Below, piece by piece: positions 58,983 through 64,000 of a stretch of DNA of 64,000 nucleotides (the first letter of the stretch is position 1; each line of letters begins with the position of its first letter). Under the pieces are notes generated by a model, which saw only the letters and a list, made by a program, of their open reading frames with translations, was not told where the DNA came from and ran no database searches. The DNA is from Phallusia mammillata (Eukaryota; Chordata; Ascidiacea; Phlebobranchia; Ascidiidae): assembly GCA_003260075.1 (NCBI GenBank), contig QLIY01000287.1, positions 1 to 64,000 on the forward strand. The letters run 5' to 3'. The translations under genes were made by a program, and so were the position numbers.

Positions 58983-61620
58983 GTTTTGTTCATGATTTTT
59001 TTGCTTTTTTTTCAACTAAAAAAGACGGTAACGTTTTAAACTTTGCAAATGCCAAAAAGATAACTTTCTGGTATTTTTTAGTTGGTGGCTTGTTGGACAC
59101 AATTTTTCTGCCATGATACAAAACCTATTAATTTACAATCATGTATGCTATAAAATGTACCTTCTGGATACATTTTTGGAAACCTATTAACAATCACTGG
59201 TGTTTCCAAATTGGTCACCGTAGTTCTTAAATTCATTTTCGAAAGCAATGACTAATCATAAGATTTCAGCGCAAAAAAATTAATTAATTTTCCAGTTAGA
59301 TACTTTAATAACTTTTAAAATAATTTGTATAGAGTAGAATGTCACAAAATGATATTCCAAATTACATGACAAGCTGTAGTACTGTACAAGGATGTTAAAA
59401 AAGAAGATACATTCAATTATTTGTTTTGAATTGCTTAATTTTCTGCAGATTTTTAAAACTCTCAAACATAAATAACACATTTTGACGTTGGTTTTCAATG
59501 CTGCAATTGAAGGACGTTTTCGACGTTGGTTTTATAAATTTAAAAAAAATTAAACGTTGTGTTAACTTCAATTTTTAAAGTTTTACAATATTCTGTCCCC
59601 CTTCAGCGAAGCCGTAAAACTGCACACCGAAATGCAGCTCGAATTTTGCCACACCCAGCGGGTTAGCACAATGGATTACATTAAACTAGGGCTTTATCCT
59701 GAAGTAGATGATAACAACCCATCGGTTATCACGCAAAATCTATCGTGTGATTCACGTCAAATATGCCCATTATGATCGTGATCAATCCCCACCGTGACTT
59801 GAGATACACATCACATGATGACTGAGTGACGATACGAACGCGTCAAAATGGCGACGCATCGGCCAAAAAACAAGACTTACAGTAAACAACTGCATACTGT
59901 ACAACAATCTTACCTTGCTTCAGAGAAACTTTACTTTTATATTCCAATGTGGTCTTTCTTGTGTAGTAGGGAATTTACAATCAGTTTGTTTTTTGAAGAT
60001 TAATTATTGGGCAAACTGTCCAGTGTTGAAGGAATGCACATGGTTATATTTTGCATTGTTGGTATAAATCCCAACTAAATAGCATATGTAACTTAATTTT
60101 GCCATAGTTTTGCCGTACGCTTAAAGTTTAAACTCAAATACCCAAATATTGCACAACACAGGTCAAAGCAGCCCTTACAAACAACAAGGATTTGAATTTG
60201 TCTTTCAAACCTCAAACACTTTGCGATTTGACAAATGCTTACTCTTTTGTTCAAGTCAGTCACCACGTAAGACACAGCATACACCAGGACCTGTACGGGC
60301 TATTCTTCACATTGCCCTACTCCCGACCTATCTGACAACTGCCATAAATCTCAACCTGTCTTAAGGCGGCCTGAGGACTGGCGAACTTTCTCCAGCCTAC
60401 GACAAGCGCCAAGTAGCACAGGTGGCCCCGATGCATCGTTTTTCTCGATGTCTACTAAAATTCGATTTTTGCTGATGAAAACTCCTGACCTAGCAGATGT
60501 AATTCAGTTTAAATATTTTTGATTATTTTTTGGAAAGAATCAACGTTCGCTTCAGGCAATTTATCGCCTTCATGTTTGTCTAAATTCCCATATTGCTAAT
60601 TCTCAATGTTAATTCCGTTTCCGTCGTTTACCTTGCTTGCCCCTGGTTTGAATGATGGTAATTATTTAAATCAGTTGCTTATATAGCGCCTCTTAAACTA
60701 TATTTAGATGTTTATTTGCTAAGAAAACGTCAAGTGCTAAGTTGATACGTACTTTTTTCTTTCCAATGACCTTCCAGTATCGACCATATAACGTGTGTGA
60801 TTGTGGGGTTGATTTTAAGTAACCATGAACCTGACCCTTTTAAACTATTCCTTTTAACCTCCAAAACGGTGGTAAAATTGTGTACAAGCTTTAACGGTTT
60901 GCAATACAGCACTCGTCGTAAAATGTCAACTGCTCAGATGAGTTTTTGATCCAAATATACCAGTGAATTTTTGCATCGCTATTGCTGAATAAAGTGCTAG
61001 ACACAAGCTCCAACAAAACTTACACCACAAGATATGTACTGTGGAACGCTTAAACATTTTTTTTCTGTTGCACAACAAACACTTGTTTTTAACCATACAG
61101 GTCTTTAATTTGAATTACCCACGATGCAAACTGCCCAACATGAAATCTTAGACTTTTAACCGACCAAGCAAAATAAAACACAACATGATTTGCCACTCAA
61201 GTTAATCACATGCATCGACTTAAAAGCCAAAAACCTCATTTAGCTCGCCTGTTCTTGTTTGCATCTGTCGAATCGCTGATATATTCGTTTCTTAATTTTC
61301 TGATAAAAGTTTACATAGTTAAGCAGATGTACAGAGATTGGCCGAAAATTCGTTTTCCCGGCCCGCCGCAAACGCTGGTGGCACGTCAAATAAGTATGCG
61401 TTTAAGTGTGCCCAGCGACAAGTCCTTGATTAATCACCTCTCTTAGTGTCAAGCTCTCGGTTACTCTGTTTTCGCCCCCTTCCTGGGTTCCGCGCAGCTC
61501 GCTGGACGAGTCAAGGGCCTTTAACCTGCGCTGTATACATGAGTTCAATCCCTCCCATATCCGTGCCAGTTGTTTCACAGCATTTCGCGGCGGGCAAAAT
61601 TAAAATTGATAGCCTCGCGC

Positions 61621-61638
61621 GGGGGGGGGGGGGGGGGG
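61621..61638 (+). repeat. Run of 18 G in a GC-rich segment
   Basis: The G tract follows tagcctcgcgc. No duplicated flank is visible. Confidence 0.9.
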
Positions 61639-63677
61639 CTGTTCAGCTAAATCCACCGCTTTGGGGATGAAAATGTGGAGATAATGATTTGCTTTCGCGC
61701 CTTATTCCCCATGCGCCGCTCGTGGCTTGTTATCAGCTGCACAGCTCCGGCGTTCAATTAACCGTAAATGATGTATTACATTCTGCATGGAATCACGTGA
61801 TCACCTGAGCAGCGAAAGTGCCGAGTGACGTTGCAGGGGCCACGGCCACCCAAAGCTTGGGATCGGCAAGAATTTCTTTTCTGACCCTTTTCTGTCTGTT
61901 TTCTATGTTTGTCGTGTGATCAACCCATGCTCTCTGGGACCATATTAGGAAATTATGTTAATGTAGGCGAAAAAATGACCCGAGGAAAAATTTGTAAGGT
62001 CATATTGTTTTGTAACACTTAATTGTTGTTTTTATTTGTTGGAATCCTTCCCCGACATTTAAAAACTTGGCATAGGAAAAATTGGTCTCTTGCCCACATT
62101 GTTCAGGCAGTTTGACTCTGGTATTTGTTGTCACTGCGAAAGCCCACCAGTTGTACAAGCGTCCTGTTGTGTTAGCTTAACTTCGAAAAAGTACAACGAC
62201 CCACAATAACATCGACGTCTGGACGGGACAGGGCTCAAATGATGGATTACTGGTGCTCGAAAGGGCGCAAAATCGCGACCTAGACACTGACCGCGCCCGA
62301 CTTATTGTCCGGGCTTCCTCTTCGATCATACGATACCGGTAGGGGGCTCCCACGGGACCGTCGCTTACCGTCGTGAGGCGCTAAGACGAAAATATCATTT
62401 GCCAGGACATAAGCGTGCGCGGTTTCTTGAGCTTTCAACTGCCATTGTGTACTTAGCGTCACGCTGGGCACTATAAGCGACAAGGTTTCAACCGCGCTGG
62501 GATATAGCTTTGATCTCGTAGAAGGCGTATGTGAGCCGACCAATACCCCGCGATGAGCGATATTACGTCATGCTTCGAATGGCAACCGAAGAACGTCAAT
62601 TTGTCAGAAAGTTTAGCCTTCAAAAGTTTGTCATAGTAACAGCATGAACACTAGAAGGCGATTTTGGGGTACTTCTAGAAACTACGTTGTATTCCTTTGT
62701 TAAAGCAAAGCTAATCTCCCAAGTAAACAATGTGCACAAAGCATAATCGTGTTTTATTCTGATTATTTTCAAATAACCTTGGTGTTTTTCAACTGCCAAT
62801 TAGAAAACACAAAATGAGTAAAAATTGAAAATGAAAGAAGTCAATATGCTGCAAAATATGCCGCAAACTGAATTTTGCAGTTATCTTATTATGACAACAA
62901 TAGCCTTGTCATTTCTGCCGCTTTTAATTGCTGCTAACCACTTTAATCTATAACGTTTTAAATCGAAACAAATAAAAGTGTTCATTTTGTACGAGCCCTT
63001 TTGGAAAACCATTGTCGTTGTGACTTGTTACACTTCACAAGCGTAAGGTTCTGTACAAATGGCGCCATTTAATTCCCGCCGACTCGAAAATGGCGCAAGT
63101 AGACTCCCCACAAACAATTACAGTACATTGAAATCCAAAGCAAAAGTGATTTCGAAAAAAATTTCTTAACCTCGCCCTGCCATTTAGTTTTAAGTTTTTA
63201 TTAGAGTGAGTGTTTTTGCAGGTGGCCAGCTGTGTGCCGGAACCTGAGAAGGGCTTATCTATGAAATCAAGGTCAGTGACCATAATTCGATGGTGATTGA
63301 ATGCATTCTGACTCGGCGACCGGTCACACCAATTTCTGAACTAGACACAGATACAAGGTGGGTTCAGATCATAATTATGGCGAAACAAAAGTAGGGTAAC
63401 CTTTTTTCTCCTGGGAGCTCTAAGGTGTATTTTTGTACAAAACAACCTCACTGTAAAAGTCAAACAAAACTGGATACGATCTCTACAAAGCAATGGCCTA
63501 GGAAATTTGTTTTCCTTGGTAATTGTTGCAAATAAGAAAAGTCAAACCATACGTTTGTTCAATTCAAATAGATAGGCACAAATAACTAATTCGTTTTAAA
63601 TAAGCCAATATATATTTCTTCTAATGCGTGGTTGTGGCATCTTGATTTTAATATGGAGGCGGTTTATTTCGGATAGA

Positions 63678-63814
63678 CATTGTTTGGATTATTTGATACT
63701 CCTCATAAAATGTGAAGTTTTACTCCAATGTATTGCCTTTGGGGGGGGGGGCATTGTTTGGATTAATTGATACTCCTCATAAAATGTGAAGTTTTACTCC
63801 AATGTATTGCCTTT
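63678..63814. repeat. Poly-G-separated near-tandem copies (63 bp each)
   Basis: The copy 63678-63740 (cattgtttggatt to attgccttt) ends in eleven G (63741-63751). The copy 63752-63814 follows with one substitution (attatttg/attaattg) and runs on into unique DNA. Confidence 0.92.
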
Positions 63815-64000
63815 TCATATCTAAACAGATATTAGGCACATTTTAAATGAATGACAGACTTGTCTGACGGGTAACACAGATTTTGTGTGTAAAATATGGC
63901 TTGTTTACACCTAAATTTAACGGTTTTAATAAGTTTTGATAACAAAGGAATTACTTCGTTACAAAAACTGATTTCACACACTTCTACAAAAAATGCGATT

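Larger units (their letters stand above)
40745..64000. other. Non-coding region 5' of Hox3, no gene recognised
   Basis: About 23 kb. Reading the frames on both strands I find no homeobox, no hexapeptide and no other recognisable protein. The longest open frame (minus 55913-56362, 149 codons) matches no family that I know and lies in a locally GC-richer stretch. Visibly GC/CpG-richer islands at about 46.4-46.9, 55.2-56.4 and 61.4-61.9 kb are candidate cis-regulatory or unannotated transcribed sequence. The rest is AT-rich with poly-G artefacts and one ribozyme-like repeat copy. Confidence 0.6.

Noticed and set aside
20088-63751. Poly-G junctions as a new mobile element with long target-site duplications
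   Set aside because: There is no insert other than G, copy lengths vary from 63 to 177 bp, orientation is uniform and divergence is allele-like, all of which favour an assembly artefact.
40644-64000. mir-10 hairpin, expected near Hox4 in many animals
   Set aside because: I looked for the conserved seed (ACCCTGTAG and its complement) and did not find it in the window.

Overview
This is animal nuclear DNA: AT-rich, intron-containing, dominated by long non-coding stretches, with only two recognisable protein-coding genes. Both are Hox genes on the minus strand: Hox2 (coding 9457-22819, three exons) and Hox3 (coding 33589-40643, five exons). Assignment rests on the homeodomains, the YPWM-type hexapeptides (FPWMREKK and FPWMKESRQ), the Hox2 amino-terminal [13 protein letters not shown] block and the Hox3 carboxy-terminal LTHL. 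In both genes an intron splits the homeobox at exactly the same codon (homeodomain residue 43, phase 2). A split homeobox, a very loose Hox2-Hox3 spacing, long introns and high apparent allelic divergence (about 2-4 percent between neighbouring near-copies) together point to an ascidian tunicate (Ciona/Phallusia-like). The species cannot be named from the sequence alone.

Layout: 1-5394 is a large imperfect inverted repeat (arms about 1.8 and 2.1 kb around a 1.5 kb spacer). 5395-9456 is non-coding DNA 3' of Hox2. 9457-22819 is Hox2, with a 10 kb first intron carrying a one-base assembly gap (N at 19993) and poly-G junctions. 22820-33588 is the Hox2-Hox3 intergenic region, with a CpG-rich Hox2 promoter zone, two non-autonomous hAT-like elements with 8-bp target duplications, and dispersed repeat copies. 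33589-40643 is Hox3. 40644-64000 lies 5' of Hox3; I find no homeobox or other convincing gene there, so Hox4, if linked, starts more than 23 kb away. No Hox1 lies within 9 kb on the 3' side.

The genes act as transcription factors for anterior-posterior patterning, and both retain the PBC/TALE-interacting hexapeptide. Their proteins are much longer than vertebrate counterparts (predicted 918 and 705 residues), mainly through low-complexity, polar tails.

I did not find a new enzymatic or defence system. The most interesting signals beyond the Hox genes are: (i) a dispersed repeat in three copies containing a hammerhead-ribozyme-like core (CTGATGA ... GCCGAAAC), intact in one copy and broken differently in the other two; (ii) eight poly-G tracts that each separate two near-identical copies of the preceding sequence, always in the same orientation, best read as haplotype-duplication assembly artefacts; (iii) the large inverted repeat at the left edge.
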